64,000 bases of DNA from Blastobasis lacticolella. Lineage: Eukaryota > Arthropoda > Insecta > Lepidoptera > Blastobasidae. The notes under the pieces are model-generated. The model was not told where the DNA came from, did no database searches, and saw only the letters and a list, made by a program, of their open reading frames with translations. Positions within the stretch are counted from its first letter, which is position 1. Each line of letters starts with the position of its first letter. Shown here one piece after another: positions 41,721 to 51,156 of the stretch. The stretch is from positions 16,219,001-16,283,000 of the forward strand of contig LR990054.1 of the NCBI GenBank assembly GCA_905147135.1, written 5' to 3'. The position numbers and the translations under genes are program-made.

Positions 41721-42885
41721 GTAAGAAGATGGCGGCAGGAACAGTGTTTTTATTAATATTTTTTATTATGAACAGTCATGGAATTGGACAACTGATATGT
41801 CTGTATCACGCTATCCAAGGAATTGTTCCATATATTGTTTAAGGAACAAGATCATGTCCACTATTGTCAATATCTTGACAATAAGATATTGATAATATGC
41901 ACTTATCGTATATAAGTTTCAGAAGATAATATTTTTGACCGCTGTTTCTATAGTGTAAACAGAAATCAATAACAACAATGCAGAAACAATGAAATTAAAT
42001 CAGCTCTACCATTACCAATATGACCAATTGATAAATCGTACAAATATTAATCTCGTATTAAAATATGTCAGTTTGTTTGTCACTGTAAATCTAAGTAATA
42101 ATTTTTTCTAGATATTTCGGTTTCGGTCCCAACACCACCCCATCCCTAGCGTTCGGTTCCAAGCCGTCAGCGCTCGTTAGCCAGCTAGGACATTTGGAAA
42201 CCTAAAGGGGTTTAGCCTGACTACGTTACGGCGCGACGCCATCGAAGGATTGGCATCAATTCCGTAGAATGGATAAAATTGAATTTTCGTGACCGAAGCC
42301 GAGTGACCGAAAGCGCGGCATTATGCAGTAAGCTAATTACAAAAGGAAGGAAATTGTAATATCTAAAGCATATTTTATATTTTGACATTAATGTATTACT
42401 TAAATTAATGAATATTGTATTAAAAATTAAAGCAAGGTAGATCAAATAAAATGTTGAATTTATAGAAAATTAGCATTTCAAATGAAACTCTGAAACGATT
42501 GATCTACCTACCTACTCGTAAGCTCGTACTGAATAAACTTTTTTTTATTCTATTTTAAGCTTTTAAATTTACCCGTCTACCGGGCCCCAAGTCTGTCATG
42601 GCACAGACAAATTAAGAGAGCCGACCCCACCTAGTGTGGGATGGTGCAAGAAAGAAAAAGACACTCCCGCCCCAGCAACTCTTGTTTAGCTAAGATGTAG
42701 AATTGGCTAAACAGGAGTTTAGCAGCGATCCGAATGGCTGCTGAGATTTAATACTGTGGCACGCCCGCGGACATATTAATTCTTCACAGGTTAACCGCAA
42801 AAAATACATTGAAGAACTAACAGGTAGTTGTAGGAAACAGGTAATAATGAAAAAATAATTTATGTGTGTCATTAATTATTTGGCC
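41721..42885. other. No gene recognised
   Basis: Small ORFs 41657-41842 (plus), 42221-42445 and 42690-42872 (minus) are unassigned. TATTGTCAATATCTTGACAATAAG near 41864 folds into a short hairpin. Confidence 0.45.
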
Positions 42886-43140
42886 GTGTGGTGTCCGGCA
42901 GAGTAGAATAGCACCAACCCTTACAGTCATGGGTGTCGTACAAGGCGACTAATGGTTTCGAGGCAAAAGATCAAGAGTCTCCGTAGTCTGGAAAATGGGC
43001 AGCAGCATTTTCCATTGTATTATTTAAACACTGCGATCTCCAACCCGCCTGCCAAGCGTGGAGATTATGGCAATAACCTCCCCTTTCGTGGGAGAGGCCC
43101 TAAGTCCTGCAGTAGACTGTTACGGGCTGTGATGATGACT
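42886..43140 (+). mobile_element. Family F, first unit of a tandem pair
   Basis: Full-length unit GTGTGGTGTCCGGCAGAGTA, GGGTGTCGTACAAGGCGACT, AGGCAAAAGATCAAGAGTCT, CCGCCTGCCAAGCGTGGAGA and CTGCAGTAGACTGTTACGGG, ending in TGATGATGACT. It is preceded by ATTAATTATTTGGCC. Confidence 0.93.
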
Positions 43141-43456
43141 AATTATTTCCCGTGTGGTGTCTAGTCGAGAGTAGAATAGCATCAACCCCCTTACAACCGT
43201 ACGTGTCGTACAAGGCGACTAACATTTGTTTCAAACTAAACTCGTATTCTTTAGTCGACTAATGTTTTCGAGGCAAAAGATCAAGAGTCTCCGTGGTCTG
43301 GAAAATGGGCAGCAGCATTTTGCCTTTCCATATTAACAACACTGCGATCTCCAACCCGCCTGCCAAGCGTGGAGATTATGACAGCGACCTCTTCTCTCAT
43401 GGGAGAGACCCTGAGTCCTGCAGGACTGATATAGGCTGCCATCATCATCATCATAT
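43141..43456 (+). mobile_element. Family F, second unit of a tandem pair
   Basis: Starts after AATTATTTCCC with GTGTGGTGTCTAGTCGAGAG. It carries an extra ~45 bases (ACATTTGTTTCAAACTAAAC ... TTAGTCGACTA) between two copies of GCGACTAA / CGACTAATG, then follows the consensus to a CATCATCATCATCATAT end. The junction GATGATGACTAATTATTTCC resembles both the sequence before unit one and the strings GATGATGATTAATTACTCCC (43479) and GATGATGATTAATTATTCCC (43533). Confidence 0.92.
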
Positions 43457-43904
43457 CAGCCGAAAAACACCGCTGGGCCGATGATGATGATTAATTACTC
43501 CCTACCCCCACGACTACGCCTACTGCTAATCTGTGATGATGATTAATTATTCCCCAAAACTTGCGCGTACGCACCCACCGGCTACCGGCCCACTTTACGG
43601 CACTAGTGAGTTACGACAGCGGGAACTCGTAAAAAAGTCGTCAAGCCGAAATTGGGCGCACTCGGCTATGATAATGCCGCGGACAATCGGCGTAATTACC
43701 CCGCCCCGCGACCGCGGACAGGGCCGGATTTGGGCGGCGTGCGTCGAAATAATTGAGGTATTTAGAGATTCGAAACTACAGATGGCGCTGCTGATTAGTA
43801 GCTCAAATTAGAGTGAAATACTGCCGTGATGTTGGGCAGAAATAATGAAAATGGACACAGAGACATAAAAGGAATCTACTCACAGCTGAAGTCACAATCT
43901 AAAT
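43457..43904. other. No gene; GC-rich patch 43600-43750
   Basis: A 92-codon plus ORF (43533-43811) crosses the GC-rich patch (CCCCGCCCCGCGACCGCGGA) and is unassigned. GATGATGATTAATTA strings at its start link it to the family F tandem. Confidence 0.45.
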
Positions 43905-44107
43905 TTTGTTTCTTTTTTAATAGTGCACATAACGTGTCCAACAGGGACGGCTGTAACTTGTCAAATACCCCTCGATAACCGCTGGTATTGTCAAATTTGG
44001 TGGCCTTAGTTATCTTAATGTACTTTGTTTAATGCATTTTGTATGATATTTGAGTCATTTGTATAGAGATGTGGCAGATTGACAGTGTACATTCTCTATA
44101 GGTCGAG
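43905..44107 (+). repeat. Family L repeat, copy 2
   Basis: CACATAACGTGTCCAACAGG, GACGGCTGTAACTTG, ACCCCTCGATAACCGCTGGT, GTCAAATTTGGTGGCCTTAG, TTATCTTAATGTAC, then ATAGGTCGAGGC. SINE B starts directly after it. Confidence 0.85.
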
Positions 44108-44295
44108 GCAACTGAATGTGTAACCATTATACCATATTTTTAAGTTCCCCTGGTAGCAGAGTCACGAAAGTCAGATGACAGTCGCACCACTGTAATTATC
44201 TGATCTGCCAAATCCTGGATCATAGTCAAGACGGATCCCGGGCCTTCATTTGCAAGAGCACAACCGGGACATTAACACCAAGATGATTATTTATG
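44108..44295 (+). mobile_element. SINE B, 3' half
   Basis: ACTGAATGTGTAACCATTAT, GTTCCCCTGGTAGCAGAGTC, AAGTCAGATGACAGTCGCAC, CTGATCTGCCAAATCCTGGA and AAGAGCACAACCGGGACATT, ending AACACCAAGATGATTATTT. The tRNA-like head is missing. Confidence 0.9.
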
Positions 44296-45179
44296 TCTGT
44301 AAGAAGGTTATAGCTTGAAAGGCAACGAAACTGTATATTATTTCGACTTTGTTACCATTTGTCACCTGCTAGCTACTATACTACCCTGCACTTGATAAAT
44401 AAATAAATAAAATCCCCAAGCCCTGCCCTGCCGCCGGCCCTGCCCCGGGCATAAACTGTCCGATTTATGGACCATCAAACCGCAAATAGATATGTCGGAA
44501 CGGCTAACCGCTGAAAACTTGAACGCGATTCGGTATTCAGTTCACAAAGCTAATAAATTACCAGTTAATTATCTAGATAACTTTATTAGCTTGGAATTAA
44601 TTAAAGTAGTTAGTAAATTATAATTATAATTATAACAGAGAGTTTACGCAGTGTCCGATGTACAAGTATGTACAGTCCGTACAAGTATAGACACATGTCA
44701 AGATTAATAATCTGGTAGAGGTGTAGAACCGTAGGTCAATTGATTGATTGATTGATGATTGAAGATTCATCATCATCATCATATCGAAAGGCGCCCACTG
44801 CTGGGCATAGGCCTTCCCCTTTCGAAACCACGGCTTTGTAACTGGTTTCCACCGAAGACCTTTTCATCCTTGTACGATACAAGTTGCGATCAAACTTTTA
44901 TTCGTTGTACAGTCAGCTGCAGAGTGAATGGATCCTAGCATATACTAAAATAATGTTTGGTAGGGGGGTTCTCTCTGAAGGTGACTGTACGAAACCAGTT
45001 GCGAACACAAGTCAACACAAGTTTCCACACCATTATGTGGGGACAGTTTTTTTTTTAAATGTCGTACTCCTGTCTCTGATCACATTCTTAAAATATCATA
45101 TCGATACTTTGAGTCTCATAGGACATAAGCACCAGTACATGGTTTTTAGGAGAGCCATCATCTTGTCTTAAATTTCGGA
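44296..45179. other. No gene; ATC microsatellite and F-related scrap
   Basis: GATTCATCATCATCATCATA near 44763 is followed by GCGCCCACTGCTGGGCATAG and GCCTTCCCCTTTCG (44790-44826), a string widespread at 3' ends of arthropod retroposons and related to the family F tail. Inverted AAGCTAATAAA / TTTATTAGCTT lies at about 44547 and 44581. A 95-codon ORF (44884-45171) is unassigned. Confidence 0.45.
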
Positions 45180-45320
45180 AGAGACTGTACCTGCGTACAT
45201 TACCACGTCGGTCCACCTAGCGGGAGGCCTACCCACGCTGCGTCTGCGTCTCGGCAATACCCTCCACTAATGTGGTGGAGGCTCATGTCCAGCAGGGGAC
45301 TGTCACTAGCCGATGATGTT
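45180..45320 (+). repeat. Family F-related tail fragment
   Basis: GGTCCACCTAGCGGGAGGCC, AATACCCTCCACTAATGTGG, GGAGGCTCATGTCCAGCAGG and GGACTGTCACTAGCCGATGA match the tail module shared by 16290 and 19145. The GTCCAGCAGTGGACTGT core is typical of lepidopteran retroposon ends. Confidence 0.6.
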
Positions 45321-45350
45321 ATGTGAACACGTAAATCTCGTGTATAATGT

Positions 45351-45455
45351 ACTACGTAGCTCCGGTTACGACGTAGCACCGCTACGGTCGTTCGGGTTCT
45401 ACGAGATGTCTACGACGTAGCTATTGGCTACAAGGCGTAGTAGATGCTACGTAGT
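45351..45455. mobile_element. CTACGTAG-rich short inverted-terminal element
   Basis: ACTACGTAGC (45351-45360) and GCTACGTAGT (45446-45455) are exact inverted termini enclosing 85 bases with further TACGACGTAGC repeats (45388 region, 45409 region) and GGCGTAGTAGATGC. The whole 105-base block is dense in the CTACGTAG palindrome. It resembles a MITE, with no flanking duplication identified. Confidence 0.65.
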
Positions 45456-46202
45456 GTGGCTTTTGGAGAAATTTATGTTACAATGTGGCGTAAATGAGAC
45501 AAATTAGATAATGTTATGTTATATGTCTTGGTTTATAATTTTACAGCTTTATAAACGTATTTCATCATATGTTTTCAGCCTACTAATAGTACTAAGTGCC
45601 TTTTTTTTCACTTATCTCCACTCCTAGGGTAGGGATAAGTAATACCGGGCTATATTTACACGCTCCATTTGTTGACGATCAATCAACACGAGTTTTACAC
45701 CTTATTACACGCCCATACGGCGAAAATAACCTACAAAATAAGAGGAACGATACGATACACCAACAAAAAAACTACCTACCAACATCGTAACACGAAAGCA
45801 TAAAGACACCAAAAATAAGCGAGCTTTACCTAAATAAGAGTCGATCACCTGAGAGAAGGGAAGGGGGGCGGGGGGGGGGAGCGTAGACCCCTTTGTCAAC
45901 GCCGATAAAAATAAAGCTAACCAAGCGAAGTTACTTGTTATAAAAAAAAATTCTCCACGTCATATTAGGTTGTGGAAAGCGCTGGAGCGAGCCGGATTTA
46001 AATTGAAGGGTCCCGTACGAGGGTGGATGTGGGTTTTTGGCAGTTAATGTTTGGCAGTGTTATTTTTAGGAAGAACGGTTCGGGATAAAAGTTATTGTTT
46101 GAGTAAATTAATTCGGTTTGTATCCCTTTGTTCTAATATTCACAAAAGTATCGAATGTAATAGAAGACACAATTTTGTCTTTGTTTTTTTTTTATTAAAT
46201 CA
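45456..46202. other. No gene; G-run at 45861-45878
   Basis: ORFs 45596-45790 (plus) and 45705-45899 (minus) are antisense to each other. 46051-46278 (plus) runs into family E. Confidence 0.45.
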
Positions 46203-46690
46203 CAAAGTACACAGTATGTATGGGACAATGGCTTTGCCATACAGCCCATTAAACAATTCAATTACGGCAGTGCATTAGCGACAACGCACCAGCGGTTTAG
46301 CATTTTTGCTGCCTGCAACCTAAATACACGAATCGTAAATGTCATGGACGACAGTTACCACTTACCATTTGACGACCTGAGTGGTTCAGTGGTCAACATG
46401 CCGCGGTCTGCCACGCAAGAGGTCCCGGGTTCGATTCCCGGCCGGGCAGGAATTGAAATGATGAATTTTAATTTCTGTTACGGGTCTGGGTGTTCTATGT
46501 ATAATAAGTACGTATCTAAAAGTATATAAGTAGTTTATCAGTTATCTAGCACCCATAACACAAGCTTTGCTTACTTTGGGGCTAGATGGCGTTGTGTGAA
46601 TTTGTCCACGATTATTTATTTATTTATTTTATTTTTTACCATAAGGTGAACTCTCTGCTCGTTAGTCACTGCGTAACATAAAAAAAACCT
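46203..46690 (+). mobile_element. Family E retroposon split by SINE A
   Basis: The left part 46203-46368 reads CAGTGCATTAGCGACAACGC, TTTGCTGCCTGCAACCTAAA, CGTAAATGTCATGGACGACA and TTACCACTTACCAT. The right part 46643-46690 reads AAGGTGAACTCTCTGCTCGT, TAGTCACTGCGTAACAT, then an A-run. Between them lies a full SINE A with TTACCAT at both edges. Joined, the order equals the copies at 10600 and 26230. Confidence 0.92.
46371..46635 (+). mobile_element. SINE A, full length, nested in family E
   Basis: The head GACGACCTGAGTGGTTCAGT, then GTCTGCCACGCAAGAGG and GGTTCGATTCCCGGCCGGGC, is the best preserved in the window. The GCCACG anticodon-loop region of tRNA-Gly(GCC) is still recognisable. The body follows the 28830 copy and ends in TTTATTTATTTATTTTATTT. 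The 7-bp target duplication TTACCAT is at 46362-46368 and 46636-46642. Confidence 0.96.
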
Positions 46691-47029
46691 TGCAAGCAAT
46701 CGATAGCATCTCTTCGCTTGTGTGAAAAGGAACCCCGAAGCCAATATGGTTAGCAAGATTCATAAATAAAAGATACCCGACAACGTCACACAGGGATATG
46801 AAGCTGTGACGAAAAAAATTGATGTGTGCGCTGTAAATTTCACCGCGCTTTTGGAAAATGTATTTACCTATATTGCGTTTTATCTGTGCGACGCACCTGG
46901 CTTTTAGTGCTGTCTGAGGGGGGGCTAGGGGGGGCTAAGTGCATGTTGTACAGATGACAGCTTGTGTGTAATCATGGAACGTATTGTCGCTTGATTGATA
47001 GGCATTTAAATATGGCTACAACTCTGTAA
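46691..47029. other. No gene recognised
   Basis: GGGGGGCTA is repeated near 46918-46938. Otherwise AT-rich with no ORF above 60 codons. Confidence 0.5.
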
Positions 47030-47440
47030 ACAGTGCGGTTTGATGGACAAGGTGGCCGGCACAATTACGTAGCGTTATCTTAGACCGCAGAGTGACAACG
47101 CATCTGCGGTTTTGCATAACGTGGAACTGACGTGCCGTCTGGTGTCCGGCAGAGTAGAATAGCACCAACCCCTTACACTCGTGGGTGTCGTACAAGGCGA
47201 CTAATGCTTTCGAGACAAAAGATCTAAGCGCCTCCGTAGTCTGGAAAATGGGCAGCAGCGTTTTCCATTGTTATATTTAAACACTGCGATCTCCAACCCG
47301 CCTGCCAAGTGTGGAGATTATGGCAATAACTACCCTTTACGTGGAAGAGGCCCCAAGTCCTGCAGTGGACTGTTATGGGCTGTGATGTGTGAAACTGACG
47401 TGCATGAATTGTAGAAGCTTTACGCAAATAAACTAGTCTT
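47030..47440 (+). mobile_element. Family E retroposon split by family F
   Basis: The left part 47030-47135 reads ACAAGGTGGCCGGCACAATT, GTGACAACGCATCTGCGGTT and TTGCATAACGTGG. The right part from 47393 reads CGTGCATGAATTGTAGAAGC, matching the GCATGAATCGTAGACTTTAT segment of the copy at 27617 (reverse strand). The 3' end was lost. Confidence 0.7.
47136..47392 (+). mobile_element. Family F retroposon with target duplications
   Basis: The 257-base insertion lies between AACTGACGTGC at 47125-47135 and 47393-47403. It begins CGTCTGGTGTCCGGCAGAGT and ends GGGCTGTGATGTGTGA, so it fixes both ends of family F and shows it mobilises as a unit. There is no poly(A), and the 3' end is TGATG-type simple sequence. 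No pol III box pair is convincing, so family F is either a SINE with a weak promoter or the 3' end of an unseen LINE. Confidence 0.93.
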
Positions 47441-47463
47441 AAGCTTTTAAACATTAGATAAAT

Positions 47464-47714
47464 AAATAAATAATCGTGGACAAATTCACACAGCGCCATT
47501 TAGCCCCAAACTAAGCAAAGCTTGTACTATGGGTGCTAGCTAACTTATATAGTACTTATATACTTTTTTAAATACATACTTATTATACATAGAACACCCA
47601 GACCCGTAACAGAAATTAAAATTCATCATTTAAATCTCTGCTCGGCCGGGAATCGAACCCGGGACCTCTTGCTTGGTTGACTGGCATTATGACCACTGAA
47701 CCACTTAGGTCGTC
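47464..47714 (-). mobile_element. SINE A, full length
   Basis: Minus-strand copy: AAATAAATAAATAATCGTGG (tail), ACAAATTCACACAGCGCCAT, CATTTAAATCTCTGCTCGGC, GGGAATCGAACCCGGGACCT (box B), TGACCACTGAACCACTTAGG (box A) and TCGTC. Its A+T tail merges with TAAA repeats at 47455-47472. Confidence 0.95.
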
Positions 47715-48164
47715 TATTATTGGCTGTTTCTTCCTCTTTACCGTGTTTATTAAATATCGGTAGGAGTCCGTCACAACTCATCACCATCCCTAATAAGTAA
47801 ATTATAAAAGTCCATATCTTGGTTATTTTTAAAGTTACACAATGATTTGTGTTTCTGCAAAACAAAGTAAAAAACTCAAGTCTACACGCTATCTAAAAAA
47901 GATCTAGCTGTTACGCCGAACGATTTCCTTCCAGGAAAATTACCACAGCACCTGTATTATACACAGTACAAGCAGTAACTTCCCACCTGGCGGGAACGCG
48001 AAACGGAAATTCGCAACAACTATTGCAACTGGTTCACATCCATAATTAATACAAAGTGCCCGAACTTGCACCGCACGGCGGCCGTCAGCAGCCGTATGCT
48101 ATCGCTTTAGCCTTGGCTATGAAACAAGGTTTTTTTACAAGTTTATATATCTTTTTATAAGTTA
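47715..48164. other. No gene recognised
   Basis: A 79-codon minus ORF (47626-47865) is mostly antisense to the SINE A head. The rest is unassigned. Confidence 0.45.
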
Positions 48165-48345
48165 CTAGCAGCCGCACGGGTACCACTACGGGTACACGGG
48201 TATATAGCCTATGTCACCCGGGGATAGTGTAGCTTCCCAACGGTGAAAGAATTTTTGGAATCGGTCCAGTAGTTTCGAAGCCTATTCAATACAAACAAAC
48301 AAACAAATAAAAAATCAAACCTTTCCTCTTTATAATATTAGATTA
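48165..48345 (+). repeat. Family H repeat, best copy
   Basis: TACTAGCAGCCGCACGGGTA, TATAGCCTATGTCACCCGGG, GATAGTGTAGCTTCCCAACG, GTGAAAGAATTTTTGGAATC, GGTCCAGTAGTTTCGAAGCC, TATTCAATACAAACAAACAA and CCTTTCCTCTTTATAATATT. This is a widespread lepidopteran interspersed repeat pattern. I cannot assign it to a class from one window. Confidence 0.85.
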
Positions 48346-48428
48346 GACTAGGCAGGCATTTGACCGCTATCTCGCTTGATGGTAAGTCACGATGAGGCCG
48401 ACGACGAAACATGCCTGTTCAATACAGG
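48346..48428 (-). mobile_element. Family C retroposon, partial
   Basis: Minus strand: GACTAGGCAGGCATTTGACC, GCTATCTCGCTTGATGGTAA, GTCACGATGAGGCCGACGAC, GAAACATGCCTG. It abuts the family H end directly. Confidence 0.8.
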
Positions 48429-48624
48429 TATGTATAAAGATAGTCTAGATAAATAGTTCTTTTTCTTTAATTTAACAGACAAAACAGGGCATCAAAGCTC
48501 AGAGTTTTTTTATTTAGCATCTTGGCGTGTGGCAAACAAAGCGAACTAAACTTTGCCACTAGATACGTTAACAACATGCGCGGCAGGAGACGCCACTACT
48601 AAATGCTTTGTACGAGTGTTATTT

Positions 48625-48785
48625 TGGTCAAGTGTCGATGGCATAGTGGTTACGGTATCCGACTCGTAAGAGAGAGGTGCTGGGTTCATGCCCCAGTGCG
48701 GCCGTGTACCAATGACTTCTTTTCTGAGTTATTTACATTAGTTGAACACTAGCCGATAACCGATGCTCTAACGATGAGGGAGAAC
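48625..48785 (+). mobile_element. SINE B, 5' half with tRNA-like head
   Basis: The head GTGTCGATGGCATAGTGGTT, ATCCGACTCGTAAGAGAGAG, GCTGGGTTCATGCCCCAGTG gives box A and box B spaced as in a tRNA, with the CTCGTAA loop also seen in the minus copies at 51100 and 55400. The body is GTACCAATGACTTC, TTTCTGAGTTATTTACATTA, TTGAACACTAGCCGATAACC, truncated after AACGATGAGGGAGAACATTA. Confidence 0.9.
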
Positions 48786-49213
48786 ATTATGGATATGTAA
48801 GATACATCGAGCGAGCGATATGAGCCGATTTTAAAATAACGAAAGAGAGCAACCTATAATTTTGTTCGAAAAAAGAAACGTACAAACATTTTTCTGTGCA
48901 CCGAAAACACACAAAGTTGCACACAAATATGTGCAAATAAATTAAAACAGAAGAGCCTACAGTAATATGCAACAAAAACACCTGAACCCCTTCCACGCGG
49001 GCACAGAATCAATAGCGAGAACATATGAAACGGTCAAATTAATCGGCCCCAAACCGAATGGAACTGCATAAAACCGGTTCGTAAATATTCAATTTTAGTG
49101 CGGACTGTACATTCTGAATTTCGTGTACACCAGCTTTTGTTTGCTCGTGTTTTATTAAGTGGTCGCGTATAAAATAAATTCATATTTTAATTAAATTTTT
49201 GCGTAAGGTAAAT
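48786..49213. other. No gene recognised
   Basis: A 69-codon minus ORF (48787-48996) is unassigned. AT-rich. Confidence 0.5.
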
Positions 49214-49330
49214 AGTTTTTTTTTTATTATTGGCTAGGGAGGCACACGGATGGTCCACCTGATGGAAAGTGGCCACCGTCGTCCAGGACATCTGCAACCT
49301 AAGGGGAACGAATGCGGTGCCGGCCTTTAA
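49214..49330 (-). repeat. Family D-like fragment (variant 3)
   Basis: A T-run, then GGCTAGGGAGGCACACGGAT, CCACCTGATGGAAAGTGGCC, ACCGTCGTCCAGGACATCTG, CAACC. It shares TGATGGAAAGTGG and ACCG with family D but has a different AGGCACACGG edge. Confidence 0.65.
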
Positions 49331-50256
49331 GATGTGTAGAAAGTAAACTATATTATTACTAACATAAATACCCAGTATGTGTAAAGCTTTTTCTATCGTG
49401 ATTCTGTCACATACTTCAGGTTTATTTGACAACTGTCATATGTCAAAAATAACTGCGCAGTTTAACTGGCACTTAACTAAAACTTAGTTAAAACTGGGAG
49501 TAAATGTGCCTCTCCGCCGTTAGTCTGAAGTCTTCTGAACCTAGTACTTACAAAGTCGTACTAACATAGCGTCTTCTCGGATACTTTACCTGTAAACAAA
49601 GAAAATTACATTAGTCTTAAAACATCAGATACATCTAACATTATAGTTACACAAACACACACAATCCAGGCAGGTATTGACATGTCTGTATTTACTTATT
49701 GGCGTCCTTCATATTGTGCTATAGGGGTGCAGGGGGGTGAGACCCCCCTTCGGAAATGAGCTTTCGATATCCGGCCACCCGGGTCCACTTTGTCCAAATC
49801 AATTTCCAGTTACAACAGTCAAAGAGCTCCCGCAGCGGGATGCATTGCGAATGTTTGCACCGTATTCACGGACTGTTTTATTTACATTTTTCAGTGTATT
49901 GGCCGTGTTATGGCAGTGAGATTGTACCAATACTGTGAACTCTCGGCGTCTTGTGAGGTAACCTAGATATTGCTTTTGGTGAGGCTACAAATATTGCGTT
50001 TCCGTTTGAACTCATCCTTTTAAACGGATTTAAACTTGGCAGTTTAATTGTCAAAAGCGGATGTCTAGCATTAATGCCCTGCTGCTGATAAAAACTAAAA
50101 AATCTAATCTGTTTATAAGGTTTATAGACTTTAAATATGCCAGTTGTTGTTGGTGCAGAGGATAGACACAACAATACAAGAGCCTTTCGATCGACGCCAC
50201 CATGACAAAGACTTCATAGAAAAGACTTCATTTCGTGACTTCCTCCATGATTCCTT
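49331..50256. other. No gene recognised
   Basis: Overlapping plus ORFs 49737-49919 and 49756-49938 and minus ORFs 49187-49432 and 49908-50174 are unassigned. Confidence 0.45.
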
Positions 50257-50374
50257 AGGCGCTGTCATAATTGGCAACGGTCGTACGACCATGGTCGTGC
50301 GACGGGCGGTTTTGTGATGTCCTATTGGTCGGGCGATGTCCGTCATACGACCGTTGCCAATCAGAACAGCGCCT
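50257..50374. mobile_element. MITE with ~32-bp terminal inverted repeats
   Basis: The left end AGGCGCTGTCATAATTGGCA continues ACGGTCGTACGA. The right end, reverse-complemented, reads AGGCGCTGTTCTGATTGGCA then ACGGTCGTATGA, giving about 32-bp TIRs with four mismatches in a 118-base element. The inner ATTGGCAACGGTCGTA (16 bp) is exact. A second palindrome GTCGTACGACCATGGTCGTGCGAC sits just inside the left end. No transposase. Flanks TTCCTT / CAAACG show no clear duplication. Confidence 0.85.
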
Positions 50375-50821
50375 CAAACGCAAATCGGTTTAAACGACGA
50401 CAAAACACGTATTGATACGTGGTACACAACAAATAAACAGGTCACGGTCTCGTTACTTTGATCACGTCAAGCCCATGTAGTCTTGACACGCACACCACAC
50501 TATTCCGTCCACTCATTGAGAGTTCCAGATAAGAGTAAAGGAGACAGCGTGACACTGTAATCCACAGTTTCAGATTGAAAAGCCGCCGTCCGGTGCGTTT
50601 TAATTAAATATATAAACCGAGGACACTCCGGTCGTAAAAAGAAAAGATCAACCAGTCAGATACCCGTAATCTAGTCGTAAAACCGGCCCTCAAAACGCAG
50701 CCCTGTTTTTAAATCGGGAGCGATTTCCCTCCACATTTTCGTGGTAGCATGGTGAGGCTAAGCATACAGATATCCGCAGGGAAAAATGTATCAGCAACAT
50801 TGACCAATACAGAGCCGTAGT
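50375..50821. other. No gene recognised
   Basis: The minus ORF 50690-51037 is largely antisense to SINE B. The rest is unassigned. Confidence 0.45.
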
Positions 50822-51156
50822 ACTTAGTCGGTTGTGCTCTCGCGCAAGAGGGCCCGGGTCCGTCTTGACCATGATCCAGGATTTGGCAGATCTGGTAATT
50901 GCAGTGGAACTGCCATCTGACCTCCGTGACCCTGTTAACAAGGGAACCTGACCAGATTGGATCACATTCAGTCGTCTGAATGTGCAGGTTTCATTACGAT
51001 GTTTTCCTTCACCGTAAGGACATCGGTTAGTGTTCAACGTAAGTGTACATAACTCGGAAAAAAGTCATTGGCACATGGCGGCACAGGGCTTCGAACTCGA
51101 TAGGTACCTCTTGCTTTACGAGTCGGACTCGTTAGCCATTTGGCCACCGACTGCCT
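50822..51156 (-). mobile_element. SINE B, full length
   Basis: Minus copy of about 335 bases in the complete order: TTGTGCTCTCGCGCAAGAGG, TTGACCATGATCCAGGATTT, GCCATCTGACCTCCGTGACC, CTGACCAGATTGGATCACAT, TTTCCTTCACCGTAAGGACA, AAAGTCATTGGCACATGGCG, then the head GGGCTTCGAACTCGATAGG (box B), CTTTACGAGTCGGACTCG (anticodon-loop region) and TAGCCATTTGGCCACCGACT (box A end). It shows the family's architecture best together with 55130. Confidence 0.95.

Noticed and set aside
46371..46450. tRNA-Gly gene
   Set aside because: The boxes are intact, but the acceptor ends do not pair and the sequence continues into the SINE A body repeated at other sites.
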